Source: Mercurialis annua
Lineage: Eukaryota; Streptophyta; Magnoliopsida; Malpighiales; Euphorbiaceae
NCBI RefSeq assembly: GCF_937616625.2
Contig: NC_065573.1
Location: forward strand, 10,927,001 to 10,991,000
DNA: 64,000 nt
Direction: 5' to 3'
Shown: positions 1 through 12,457 of the stretch, piece by piece
Layout of the letters: each line of letters begins with the position of its first letter
How positions within the stretch are numbered: the first letter of the stretch is position 1
The notes under the pieces: generated by a model
What the model saw: only the letters and a program-made list of their open reading frames with translations
Databases searched by the model: none
What the model was told of the DNA's origin: nothing
Program-made: the position numbers and the translations under genes

Positions 1-2309
1 GTAACGTTTTAAACGTTTGTTTTAAATTGCAAAAAAGGTAAAACACTTGGATTTGTTTCGTAACGTTTGTAAAGTTTGGCTTAAATTGCTAAAAAGGTGA
101 AACGTTTAAATTTGTTTCGTTGAGTTTGTAAACGTTTGGCATAAATCGCTAAAAAGGTCAAACATTTGGATTTGTTTCGTTACGTTTGTAAATCTTTGGC
201 TTAAATTGCTAATAAGGGGAAACGTTGGATTTGTTTCATAACGTTTGTAAACGTTTGGCTTAAATCGCTAAAAAGGTGAAACATTTGGATTTCTTTCGTA
301 ACGTTTGTAAACGTTTCGCTCAAATTGCTAAAGAGGTGAAACAATTGGATTGGTTTCATAACGTTTATAAACATTTGGCTTAAATTGCTCAAAAGGTGAA
401 ACATTTGGATTTGTTTCAAAACTTTTTTAAACGTTAAATCGCTAAAAAGGTGAAACGTTTGGATTTGTTTCGTAAAGTTTGTAAACGTTTGGCTTAAATC
501 GCTAAAAAGATGAAACATCTGGATTTGTTTCGTAACGTTTGTAAACGTTTGGCTTCAATCACTAAAAAGGGGAAACGTTTGGATTTGTTTCGTAACGTTT
601 GTAAACGTTTGGCATAAATCGCTAAAAAGTTGAAATGTTTGGATTTTTTTCGTAACGTTTTAAACGTTTGGCTTAAATCGCTAAAATGGGGAAACGTTTG
701 GATTTGTTTCGTAACTTTTGTAAATATTTGGCTTAAATTGCTGAAAAGGTGAAGTGTTTGGTTTTGTTTCGTAAAGTTTGTAAACGTTCGTTTTAAATCG
801 CTAGAAACGTGAAACGTTTGGATTTGATTCGTAACGTTTGTAAATGTTTGGCTTAAATTGCTAAAATGTGAAACGCTTGGATTTGTTTCGTAAAGTTTGT
901 AAATGTTTGGCTTCTATTACTAAAAAGGTCAAACGCTTTAATTTGTTTCGGAACGTTTGTAAACGTTTCGATTAAATTGCTAAAAAGGTGAAATGTTTGG
1001 ATTTGTTTCATAGCTTTTGTAAACATTTGGCTTACATCGCTAAAAAGGTGAAATTTTTGGATTTTTTCGTACCATTTGTAAGCGTTTGGCTTATATTGCT
1101 AAAAAGGCGAAACGTTTTGATTTGTTTCGTAACGTTTGTAAACGTTTGGCTTAAATTGCTAAAAAGGTGAAACGCGTGGTTTTGTTTCGTAATGTTTGTA
1201 AGGGTTTGGCTTAAATCTCTAAAAATATGAAACGTTTGGATTTGTTTCGTAACGTTTTAAACGTTTGGTTGTGTTTCGTAACTTTTGTAAATGTTTGGCT
1301 TAAATCGCTAAAAAGGTGAATTGTTTGGATTTGTTTTGTAAGGTTTGTAAACGTTTGGCTTAAATCGCTAAAAAGGTGAAACGTTTGGATTTGTTTGGTA
1401 ACGTTTGTAAACGTTTGGCTTAAATCGCTAAAAAGATGAAACATTTGGATTTGTTTCGTAACCTTTGTAAACGTTTGGCTTTAATGGATAAAAAAAGGTG
1501 AAACACTTGGATTGGTTTGGTAACGTTTGTAAATGTTTGGCTTAAATTGCTAAAAAGACGAAACGCTTGGATTCGTTTCGTAACGTTTTAAACGTTTGGT
1601 TTAAATTGCTAAAAAGGTGAAACGCTTGGATTTGTTTCGTAACGTTTGTAAACGTTTGGCTTAAATTGCTAAAAAGGGGAAACATTTGGATTTATTTCGT
1701 AACGTTTGTAAATGTATGGCATAAATCGCTAAAAAGTTGAAATGTTTGGATTTGTTTTGTAAAGTTTTAAATGTTCGGCTTAAATCGCTAAAATGGGGGA
1801 GACATTTGGATTTGTTTCGTAACTTTTGTAAACGTTTGGCTTAAATTGATGAAAAGGTGAAGTGTTTGGTTTTGTTTCGTAATCTTTGCAAATGTTTGGC
1901 TTAAATTGCTAAAAAAGTGAAACGGTTGGATTTGTTTCGTAACGTTTTAAATGTTTGTTTTATATTGCTAAAAAGGTAAAACGCTTGGATTTGTTTCGTA
2001 AAGTTTGTAAACGTTTGGCTTAAATTACTAAAAAGGTGAAACATTTGGATTTGTTTCATAACGTTTGTAAACATTTGGCTTAAATTGGTAAAAAGGTGAA
2101 ACATTTGGATTTGTTTCAAAACTTTTTTAAACGTTAAATCGCTAAAAAGGTGAAATATTTGGATTTGTTTCGTAAAGTTTGTAAACGTTTGGCTTTAATC
2201 GCTAAAAAGATGAAACATTTGGATTTGTTTCGTAACGTTTGTAAACATTTGGCTTCAATTGCTAAAAAGGTGAAACGTTTGGATTTGTTTCGTAACGTTT
2301 ATAAACGTT

Positions 2310-4045
2310 TGGCATAAATCGCTAAAAAGTTGAAATGTTTGGATTTGTTTTGTAACTTTTTAAACGTTTGGCTTAAATTGCTAAAATGGGGAAACGTTTG
2401 GGTTTGTTTCGTAACTTTTGTAAATATTTGGCTTAAATTGCTGAAAAGGTGAAGTGTTTGGTTTTGTTTCGTAAAGTTTGTAAACGTTCGTCTAAAATCG
2501 CTAGAAACGTGAAACGTTTGGATTTGATTCGAAACTTTTGTAAAAGTTTGGCTTAAATTACTAAAATGTGAAACGCTTGGATTTGTTTCGTAACGTTTGT
2601 AAATGTTTGGCTTCTATTACTAAAAAGGTCAAACGCTTTAATTTGTTTCGGAACGTTTATAAACGTTTCGATTAAATTGCTAAAAAGGCGAAATGTTTGG
2701 ATTTGTTTCATTGCGTTTGTAAACATTTGGCTTACATCGCTAAAAAGGTGAAACTTTTGGATTTTTTTCGTACCGTTTGTAAGCGTTTGGCTTATATTGC
2801 TAAAAAGGCAAAACGTTTTGATTTGTTTCGTAACGTCTGTAAACGTTTGGCTTAAATTGCTAAAAAGGTGAAACGCTTGGTTTTATTTCGTAATGTTTGT
2901 AAGGGTTTGTCTTAAATCTCTAAAAATATGAAATGTTTGGATTTGTTTCGTAACGTTTTAAACGTTTGGTTTTGTTTCGTAACGTTTGTAAACGTTTGGC
3001 TTATATCTCTAAAAAGGTGAAACGTTTGGATTTGTTTTGTAACGTTTGCAAACGTTTGGCTTAAATCGCTAAAAAGGTGAAACGTTTGAATTAGTTTTGT
3101 AACGTTTGTAAACGTTTGGCTTAAATCGCTAAAAAGATGAAACGTTTGGATTTGTTTCGTAACGTTTGTAAACGTTTGGCATAAATCGCTAAAAAGTTGA
3201 AATGTTTGAATTTTTTTCGTAACGTTTTAAACGTTTGGCTTAAATCGCTAAAATGGGGAAACGTTTGGATTTGTTTCGTAACTTTTGTAAATATTTGGCT
3301 TAAATTGCTGAAAAGGTGAAGTGTTTGGTTTTGTTTCGTAAAGTTTGTAAACGTTCGTTTTAAATCGCTAGAAACGTGAAACGTTTGGATTTGATTCGTA
3401 ACGTTTGTAAATGTTTGGCTTAAATTGCTAAAATGTGAAACGCTTGGATTTGTTTCGTAAAGTTTGTAAATGTTTGGCTTCTATTACTAAAAAGGTCAAA
3501 CGCTATAATTTGTTTCGGAACGTTTGTAAACGTTTCGATTAAATTGCTAAAAAGGCGAAATGTTTGGATTTGTTTCATAGCTTTTGTAAACATTTGGCTT
3601 ACATCGCTAAAAAGGTGAAATTTTTGGATTTTTTCGTACCGTTTGTAAGCGTTTGGCTTATATTGCTAAAAAGGCGAAACGTTTTGATTTGTTTCGTAAC
3701 GTCTGTAAACGTTTGGCTTAAATTGCTAAAAAGGTGAAACGCTTGGTTTTATTTCGTAATGTTTGTAAGGGTTTGTCTTAAATCTCTAAAAATATGAAAT
3801 GTTTGGATTTGTTTCGTAACGTTTTAAACGTTTGGTTTTGTTTCGTAACGTTTGTAAACGTTTGGCTTATATCTCTAAAAAGGTGAAACGTTTGGATTTG
3901 TTTTGTAACGTTTGCAAACGTTTGGCTTAAATCGCTAAAAAGGTGAAACGTTTGAATTAGTTTTGTAACGTTTGTAAACGTTTGGCTTAAATCGCTAAAA
4001 AGATGAAACGTTTGGATTTGTTTCGTAACGTTTGTAAAGGTTTGG
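2310..4045 (+). repeat. 868-bp higher-order repeat, two adjacent copies
   Basis: Diagnostic variant monomers recur 868 bp apart. GGCATAAATCGC followed by AAAAAGTTGAAATG lies at about 2310 and 3178. CTTCTATTACTAAAAAGG lies at 2611 and 3479. AAATCTCTAAAAATATG recurs at about 2918 and 3786. The stretches 2881-3170 and 3749-4040 are almost identical, which suggests a recent unequal exchange. A more diverged relative starts 1700 bp earlier, with CTTCTATTAC at 911. Confidence 0.85.
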
Positions 4046-4699
4046 CTTAAATCTCTAAAAATGTGAAACGTTTGAATTTGATTCGTAACCTTTGTAAACG
4101 TTTGGCTTAAATTGCTAAAAAGGTGAAGCACTTGGAATTGTTTGGTAACGTTTGTAAACGTTTGGCTTAAATTGCTAAAAAGGTGAAAAGCTTGGATTTG
4201 TTTCGTAACGTTTGTAAACGTTTCGCTTAAATTTCTAAAAAGGTGAAAAATTTGGATTTTTTTCGTAACCTTTGTAAACGTTTGGCTTCAATCGCTAAAA
4301 AGGGGAAACGTTTGGATTTGTTTCGTACTGTTTGTAAACGTTTGGCTTCAATCGCTAAAAAGGTGAAATGTTTGGTTTTGTTTCATAGTGTTTGTAAATG
4401 TTTGGCTTAAATCGCTAAAAAGGTGAAACGTTTGGATTTGTTTCGTAACATTTTAAAAGTTTGGCTTAAATCGCTAAAATGGGGAAATGTTTGGATTTGT
4501 TTCGTAACTTTTGTAAACGTTTGGCCTAAATTGCTAAAAAGGTGAAACACTTGGTTATGTTTTGTAATGTTCGTAAACGGTTGGCTTAAATCGCTAAAAA
4601 TGTGAAACGTTTGGATTTATTTCATAACGTTTTAAACGTTTGGTTTAGTTTCGTAACGTTTGTAAACGTTTGGCTTAAATCACTAAAAAGGTGAAATGT

Positions 4700-7600
4700 T
4701 GAGATTTGTTTCGTAACCTTTATAAACGTTTTGATTAAATCGCTAAAAAGGTGAAACGTTTGGATTTATTCCGTAACGTTTGAAAACGTTGGGCTTAATC
4801 GCAAAAAAGAGGAAACGTTTGGTTTTGTTTCGTAACGTTTGTAAACGTTCGGCTTAAATTGCTAAAAAGGAGAAATGCTTGGATTTGTTTCGTAGCGTTT
4901 GTAAACGTTTGGCTTAAATTGCTAAAAAGGAGAAACATTTAGATTTGTTTCGTAGCATTTATAAACGTTTGGCTTAAATCGCTAAAAAGGTGAAACATTT
5001 GGATTGATTTGTACCGTTAGTAAACGTTTGGCTTAAATCGGTAAAACGGTTAAACGTTTCGATTTGTTTCGTAACGTTTGTAAACGTTTGGCTTAAATTA
5101 TTAATAAGGTGAAACTCTTGGATTTGTTTCGAACGTTAGTCAAGTTTTGGCCTAAATTGCTAAAAAGTTGAAACGCTTCGATATGTTTCGTAACGTTTGT
5201 AAATGTTTGGCTTAAATTGCTAAAAAGGTGAAACGCTTGGATTTTTTTCGTAATGTTTGTAAAGGTTTGCCTTAAATCGCTAAAAATGTGAAACGTTTGG
5301 ATTTCTTTCGTAACGTTTTAAACATTTGGTTTTGTTTCGTAACGTTTGTAAACGTATGGCTTAAATCACTATAAAGGTGAAACGTTTGGATTTGTTTCGT
5401 AAAGTTTGTAAACATTTAGCTTAAATTGCTAATGGGGCGAAACGTTTGGATTTGTTTCGTAACATTTAATAAACATTTGGCTTAAATCGCTAAAAAGGTT
5501 AAACATTTGGATTTGTTTCGTTACGTTTGTAAATGTTTGGCTTAAATAGCTAAAAAGATGAAACGTTAGGATTTGTTTCGTAACGTTTGTAAACGTTAGG
5601 CTTAAGTCGCTAAAAAGGTGAAACATTTGGATTTGTTTCGTAACGTTTGTAAACGTTTGGCTTAAATTGCTAAAGAAGTGAAACAATTGGATTGGTTTCG
5701 TAACGTTTGTAAACATTTGGCTTAAATTGCTAAAAAGGTGAAACATTTGGATTTGTTTCCTAACTTTTTAAAACGTTTGGCTTAAATCGCTAAAAAGGTG
5801 AAACGTTTGGATTTGTTTCGTAAAGTTTGTAAACGATTGGCTTAAATTGCTGAAAAGATAAATCGTTTGGATTTGTTTCGTAAAGTTTGTAAACGTTTGG
5901 CTTCAATCGCTAAAAAGGTGAAACATTTGGATTTGTTTCGTAACGTTTGTAAACATTTGGCATAAATCGCTAAAATGTTGAAATGTTTGGATTTGTTTCG
6001 CAACGTTTTTAACGTTTGGCTTAAATCGCTAAAATGGGGAAATGTTTGGATTTGTTTCGTAACTTTTGTAAACGTTAGGGTTAAATTGCTGAAAAGGTGA
6101 AGTGTTTGGTTTTGTTTCGTAAAGTTTGTAAACGTTCGGCTTAAATCGCTAAAAAGGTGAAACGTTTGGATTTGATTCATAACTTTTTTAAACGTTTGGC
6201 TTAAATTGCTAAAAAGGTGAAACGCTTGGATTTGTTTCGTAACGTTTGCAAATGTTTGGCTTCTATCACTAAAAAGGTGAAACGCTTGGTTTTGTTTCGG
6301 AACGTTTGTATGCGTTTCGATTAAATTACTAGAAAGGTGATACGTTTGGATTTGTTTCATAGCGTTTGTAAACATTTGGCTTACATCGCTAAAAAGGCGA
6401 AACGTTTGGATTTGTTTTGTAACCTTTGTTAACGTTTGGCTTAAATTGCTAAAAAGGAGAAACGTTTGGATTTGTTTCGTAACGTTTGTAAATGTTTGGC
6501 TTAAATCGCTAAAAAGGTCAAACGTTTGGATTTGTTTCGTAACCTTTGTAAACGTTTGGCATAAATTGCTAAAGGGGAAACGTTTGGATTTGTTTCGTAA
6601 AGTTTGTAAACATTTGGCTTAAATCGGTAAAAAGATGAAACGTTTGGATTTGTTCCGTAACGTTTGTAAACGTTTGTCTTCAATCGCTAAAAAGGTGAAA
6701 CGTTTGGATTTATTTCGTAACGTTTGTAAACGTTTGGCATAAATCGCTAAAAAGTTGAAATATTTGGATTTGTTTCGTACCGTTTTAAACATTTGGCTTA
6801 AATCGCTAAAATGGAGAAACGTTTGGATTTTTTTCGTAAATTTTGTAAACGTTTGGCTTAAAATGCTGAAATGGTGAAGTGTTTGGTTTAGTTTCGTAAT
6901 GTTTGTAAACGTTTGGTTTAAATCGCGAAAAAGGTGAAATGTTTAGATTTGTTTCGTAGCATTTGTAAACGTTTGGCATAAATTGCTAAAAAGGTGAAAC
7001 GTTTGGATTTGTTTCTTAACATTTGTAAACGTTTGGCTTAAATCGCAAAAGCGGTGGAACATATGGATTTGTTTCGTATCGTTTGTAAACGTTTGGCTTA
7101 AATCGCTAAAAAGGTGAAATGTTTGGATTTGTTTCATAACCTTTTGTAAACATTTGGCTTAAATTGCTAAAAAGGTGAAACGCTTTGAATTGTTTCGTAA
7201 TGTTTTATACGTTTGGGTTAAATTTCTAAAAAGGAGAAACGCTTGGATTTGTTTCGTAACATTTGGCTTAAATCGCTAAAAAGGGGAAACGCTTTGATTT
7301 GTTCCGTAGCGTTTATAAACGTTTGGCTTAAATCGCTAAAAAGGTAAAAAGTTTGGATTTGTTTTGTACCATTTGTAAACGTTTGGCTTAAATCGCTAAA
7401 GCGGTTAAACGTTTTGATTTGTTTCATAACGTTTGTAAACGTTTGGGATTAAATTGCTAAAAAGGTGGAAGCTCTTGGATTCGTTTCATAACCTTTATAA
7501 ACATTTGGCTTAAATTGCTAAAAAGGTGAAACGCCCGGTTTTGTTTCGTAACGTTTGTAAACATTTGGCTTAAATTGTTAAAAATGTGAAACGTTTGGAA

Positions 7601-9480
7601 TTGTTTCGTAACGTTTGTAAACGTTTGGTTTTAATCGCTAAAAAGGTGACACGTTTGGATTTTTTTCGTAACGTTTGTAAACGTTTCGTTTAAATCGGTA
7701 AAAAGGTGAAACGTTTGTATTTGTTTCGTACCGTTTTAAACGTTTGGCTTAGATTGCTAAAATGCGGAAACGTTTGAGTTTGTTTCATAATGTTTATAAA
7801 AGTTTGGCTAAAATCGATAAAAAGGTGAAATGTTTGGTTTTGTTTCATAACGTTTTTAAACGTTCGACTTAAATCGCTAAAAAGGTGAAACGTTTGGATT
7901 TGTTTCATAACGTTTGGAAACGTTTTGATTAAATCGCTAAAAAGGTGAAACGTTTGGATTTATTCCGTAACGTTTGAAATACGTTGGGCTTAATCGCAAA
8001 AAAGGGGAAACGTTTGGTTTTGTTTCGTAACGTTTGTAAACATTCGGCTTAAATTGCTAAAAAGGAGAAACGTTTGGGTTTGTTTTGTAACATTTATAAA
8101 CGTTTGGCTTAAATAGCTAAAAAGGTGAAACGTTTAGATTTGTTTCGTAACGATTGTAAACGTTTGGCTTAAATTGCTAAATATGTGCAACGCTTGAGTT
8201 ATTTCGTAACGTTTTAAGCATTTGGTTTAAATTGCTAAAAAGGTGAAATGCTTGGATTTGTTTCATAACGTTTGTAAACGTTTGGCTTAAATTATTAATA
8301 AGGTGAAACTCTTAGATTTGTTTCGAACGTTAATCAAGTTTTGGCCTAAATAGCTAAAAAGTTGAAACGCTTCGATATGTTTCGTAACGTTTGTAAATGT
8401 TTGGCTTAAATTGCTAAAAAGGTGAAACGCTTGGATTTTTTTCGTAATGTTTGTAAAGGTTTGCCTTAAATCGCTAAAAATGTGAAACGTTTGGATTTGT
8501 TTCGTAACGTTTTAAACATTTGGTTTTGTTTCGTAACGTTTGTAAACGTATGGCTTAAATCGCTATAAAGGTGAAACGTTTGGATTTGTTTCGTAAAATT
8601 TGTAAACATTTAGCTTAAATTGCTAATGGGGCGAAACGTTTGGATTTGTTTCGTAACATTTTGTAAACATTTGGCTTAAATCGCTAAAAAGGTTAAACGT
8701 TTGGATTTGTTTCGTTACGTATGTAAATGTTTGGCTTAAATAGCTAAAAAGGTGAAACGTTTTGATTTGTTTCGTAACGTTTGTAAACGTTTGGCTTAAA
8801 TCGCTAAAAAGGTGAAACATTTGGATTTGTTTCGCAACGTTTGTAAATGTTTGGCTTAAATTGCTAAAGAGGTGAAGCAATTGGATTGGTTTCGTAACGT
8901 TTGTAAACATTTGGCTTAAATTGCTAGAAAGGTAAAACATTTAGATTTGTTTCATAACTGTTTTAAACGTTTGGCTTAAATCGCTAAAAAGGTGAAACGT
9001 TTGGATTTGTTTCATAAAATTTGTAAGCGTTTGGCTTAAATTGCTAAAAAGATGAAACGTTTGGATTTGTTTTGTAACGTTTATAAGCGTTTGGCTTCAA
9101 TCGCTAAAAAGGTGAAACGTTTGGATTTGTTTCGTAACATTTGTAAACGTTTGGCATAAATCGCTAAAAAGTTTAAATGTTTGGATTTGTTTCGTAACGT
9201 TTTAAACGTTTGGCTTAGATCGCTAAAATGGGGAATCGTTTGGATTTGTTTCGTAACTTTTGTAAACGTTTGGCTTAAATTGCTGAAAAGGTGAAGTGTT
9301 TGGTTTTGTTTCGTAAAGTTTGTAAACGTTTGGCTTAAATCGCTAAAAAGGTGAAACGCTTGAATTTGTTTCGGAACGTTTGTAAACGTTTCGATTAAAT
9401 TGCTAAAAAGATGAAACGTTTGAATTTGTTTCATAGCGTTTGAAGACATTTGGCTTACATCGGTAAAAAGGGGAAACATT
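4700..9480 (+). repeat. 3.19-kb higher-order repeat (4700-6400 resembles 7895-9480)
   Basis: The same ordered series of variant monomers appears twice, offset by about 3194 bp. Landmarks are GTTTTGATTAAATCGC then TTATTCCGTAACG (4731 and 7926), and CGAACGTTAGTCAAG versus CGAACGTTAATCAAG (about 5130 and 8325). Another is the GGGGCGAAACG monomer near 5435 and 8630. Offsets drift near the ends because of one- or two-monomer indels. The stretch between the copies (6400-7895) is the same satellite without an obvious partner. Confidence 0.75.
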
Positions 9481-12457
9481 TGGATTTGTTTCGTACCGTT
9501 TGTAAGCGTTTGGCTTAAATTGCTAAAAAGGTGAAACGTTTGGATTTGTTTCGTAACGTTTGTAAACGTTTGGCTTAAATTGCAAAAAAGGTGAAACGCT
9601 TGGTTTTGTTTCGTAACGTTTGTAAGGGTTTGGCTTAAATCTCTTATAATATGAAACGTTTGGATTTGTTTCGTAACGTTTCAAATGTTTGGTTTTGTTT
9701 CGTAACTTTTGTAAATGTTTGGCTTAAATCGCTAAAAAGGGTAAACATTTGGATTTGTTTTGTAATGTTTGTAAACGTTTGGCTTAAATCACTAAAAAGG
9801 CGAAACGTTTGGATTTGTTTCGTAATGTTTGTACACGTTTGGCTTAAATCGCGAAATAGGTGAAACGTTTGGAATTGTTTCGTAACGTTTGTAAACGTTT
9901 GGCTTAAATCGCCAAAAAGGTGAAACGTTTGGATTTGTTTCGTAACCTTTGTAAACGTTTGGCCTAAATTGCTAAAAAGGGGAAACATTTGGTTTTGTTT
10001 TGTAAAGTTTGTAAACGTTTGGCTTAAATCGCTAAAAAGATGAAACGTTTAGATTTGTTTCGTAAAGTTTGTAATCGTTTGGCATAAATCGCTAAAAAGT
10101 TGAAATGTTTGGATTTGTTTCGCAACGTTTTAAACGTTTGGCTTAATTCGCAAAAATGGGGAAACGTTTGGATTTGTTTTGTAAATTTTGTAAACGTTTG
10201 GTTTAAATTGCTGAAAAGGTGAAGTGTTTGGTTTTGTTTCGTAAAGTTTGTAAACGTTCGGCTTAAATCGCTAAAAAAGTGAAACATTTGGATTTGATTC
10301 GTAACGTTTGTAAATGTTTGGCTTAAATTGCTAAAAATGTGAAATGGTTGGATTTGTTTCGTAACATTTGTAAATGTTTGGCTTCTATTACTAAAAAGGT
10401 GAAACGCTTGAATTTGTTTCGGAACGTTTGTAAACATTTCGATTTAATTACTGAAAAGGTAAAACGTTTGGATTTGTATCATAGCGTTTGTAAACATTTG
10501 GCTTACATCGCTAAAAAGGTGAAACGTTTGGATTTATTTCGTAACGTTTGTAAGCGTTTGGCTAAAATCGCTAAACAGGTGAAATGTTTGGATTAGTTTT
10601 GAACATTTGTAAACGTTTGTCTTAAATTGCTAAAAAGGTGAAACGCTTAGTTTTGTTTCGTAACGTTTGTAAGGGTTTGGCTTAAATCTCTAAAAAGATG
10701 AAACGTTTGGATTTGTTTTGTAACGTTTATAAGCGTTTGGCTTCAATCGCTAAAAAGGTGAAACGTTTGGATTTGTTTCGTAACATTTGTAAACGTTTGG
10801 CATAAATCGCTAAAAAGTTTAAATGTTTGGATTTGTTTCGTAACGTTTTAAACGTTTGGCTTAGATCGCTAAAATGGGGAATTGTTTGGATTTGTTTCGT
10901 AACTTTTGTAAACGTTTGGCTTAAATTGCTGAAAAGGTGAAGTGTTTGGTTTTGTTTCGTAAAGTTTGTAAACGTTTGGCTTAAATCGCTAAAAAGGTGA
11001 AACGTTTGGATTTGATTCGTAACGTTTGTAAACCTTTGGCTTAAATTGCTAAAAAGGTGAAACTCTTGGATTTGTTTCGTAAATGTTTGTAAATGTTTGG
11101 CTTCTATTACTAAAAAGGTGAAACGCTTGAATTTGTTTCGGAACGTTTGTAAACGTTTCGATTAAATTGCTAAAAAGATGAAACGTTTGAATTTGTTTCA
11201 TAGCGTTTGAAGACATTTGGCTTACATCGGTAAAAAGGGGAAACATTTGGATTTGTTTCGTACCGTTTGTAAGCGTTTGGCTTAAATTGCTAAAAAGGTG
11301 AAACGTTTGGATTTGTTTCGTAACGTTTGTAAACGTTTGGCTTAAATTGCAAAAAAGGTGAAACGCTTGGTTTTGTTTCGTAACGTTTGTAAGGGTTTGG
11401 CTTAAATCTCTTATAATATGAAACTTTTGGATTTGTTTCGTAACGTTTCAAATGTTTGGTTTTGTTTCGTAACTTTTGTAAATGTTTGGCTTAAATCGCT
11501 AAAAAGGGTAAACATTTGGATTTGTTTTGTAATGTTTGTAAACGTTTGGCTTAAATCACTAAAAAGGCGAAATGTTTGGATTTGTTTCGTAATGTTTGTA
11601 CACGTTTGGCTTAAATCGCTAAATAGGTGAAACGTTTGGAATTGTTTCGTAACGTTTGTAAACGTTTGGCTTAAATCGCTAAAAAGGTGAAACGTTTGGA
11701 TTTGTTTCGTAACCTTTGTAAACGTTTGGCCTAAATTGCTAAAAAGGGGAAACATTTGGTTTTGTTTTGTAAAGTTTGTAAACGTTTGGCTTAAATCGCT
11801 AAAAAGATGAAACGTTTAGATTTGTTTCGTAAAGTTTGTAAACGTTTGGCATAAATCGCTAAAAAGTTGAAATGTTTGGATTTGTTTCGCAACGTTTTAA
11901 ACGTTTGGCTTAATTCGCAAAAATGGAGAAACGTTTGGATTTGTTTTGTAAATTTTGTAAACGTTTGGTTTAAATTGCTGAAAAGGTGAAGTGTTTGGTT
12001 TTGTTTCGTAAAGTTTGTAAACGTTCGGCTTAAATCGCTAAAAAAGTGAAACATTTGGATTTGATTCGTAACGTTTGTAAATGTTTGGCTTAAATTGCTA
12101 AAAATGTGAAATGGTTGGATTTGTTTCGTAACATTTGTAAATGTTTGGCTTCTATTACTAAAAAGGTGAAACGCTTGAATTTGTTTCGGAACGTTTGTAA
12201 ACATTTCGATTTAATTACTGAAAAGGTAAAACGTTTGGATTTGTATCATAGCGTTTGTAAACATTTGGCTTACATCGCTTAAAAGGTGAAACGTTTGGAT
12301 TTATTTCGTAACGTTTGTAAGCGTTTGGCTAAAATCGCTAAACAGGTGAAATGTTTGGATTCGTTTTGAACATTTGTAAACGTTTGTCTTAAATTGCTAA
12401 AAAGGTGAAACGCTTAGTTTTGTTTCGTAACGTTTGTAAGGGTTTGGCTTAAATCTC
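9040..12457 (+). repeat. 1.65/1.77-kb higher-order repeat, two copies
   Basis: Copy 1 (about 9040-10690) and copy 2 (about 10690-12457) carry the same monomers in the same order. From about 9640/11410 onward the offset is constant at 1767 bp and identity is very high. Earlier the offset is 1646 bp, because copy 2 has two extra monomers near 11000-11100 that are absent from copy 1. This is one of the youngest-looking duplications in the array. Confidence 0.85.

Noticed and set aside
9651..9863. Plus-strand frame beginning MKRLDLFRNV as a gene
   Set aside because: It is the same satellite read in the opposite frame. It is open only where GCTTAA happens to be mutated or skipped by a short monomer, and it is duplicated exactly with the 1767-bp repeat.
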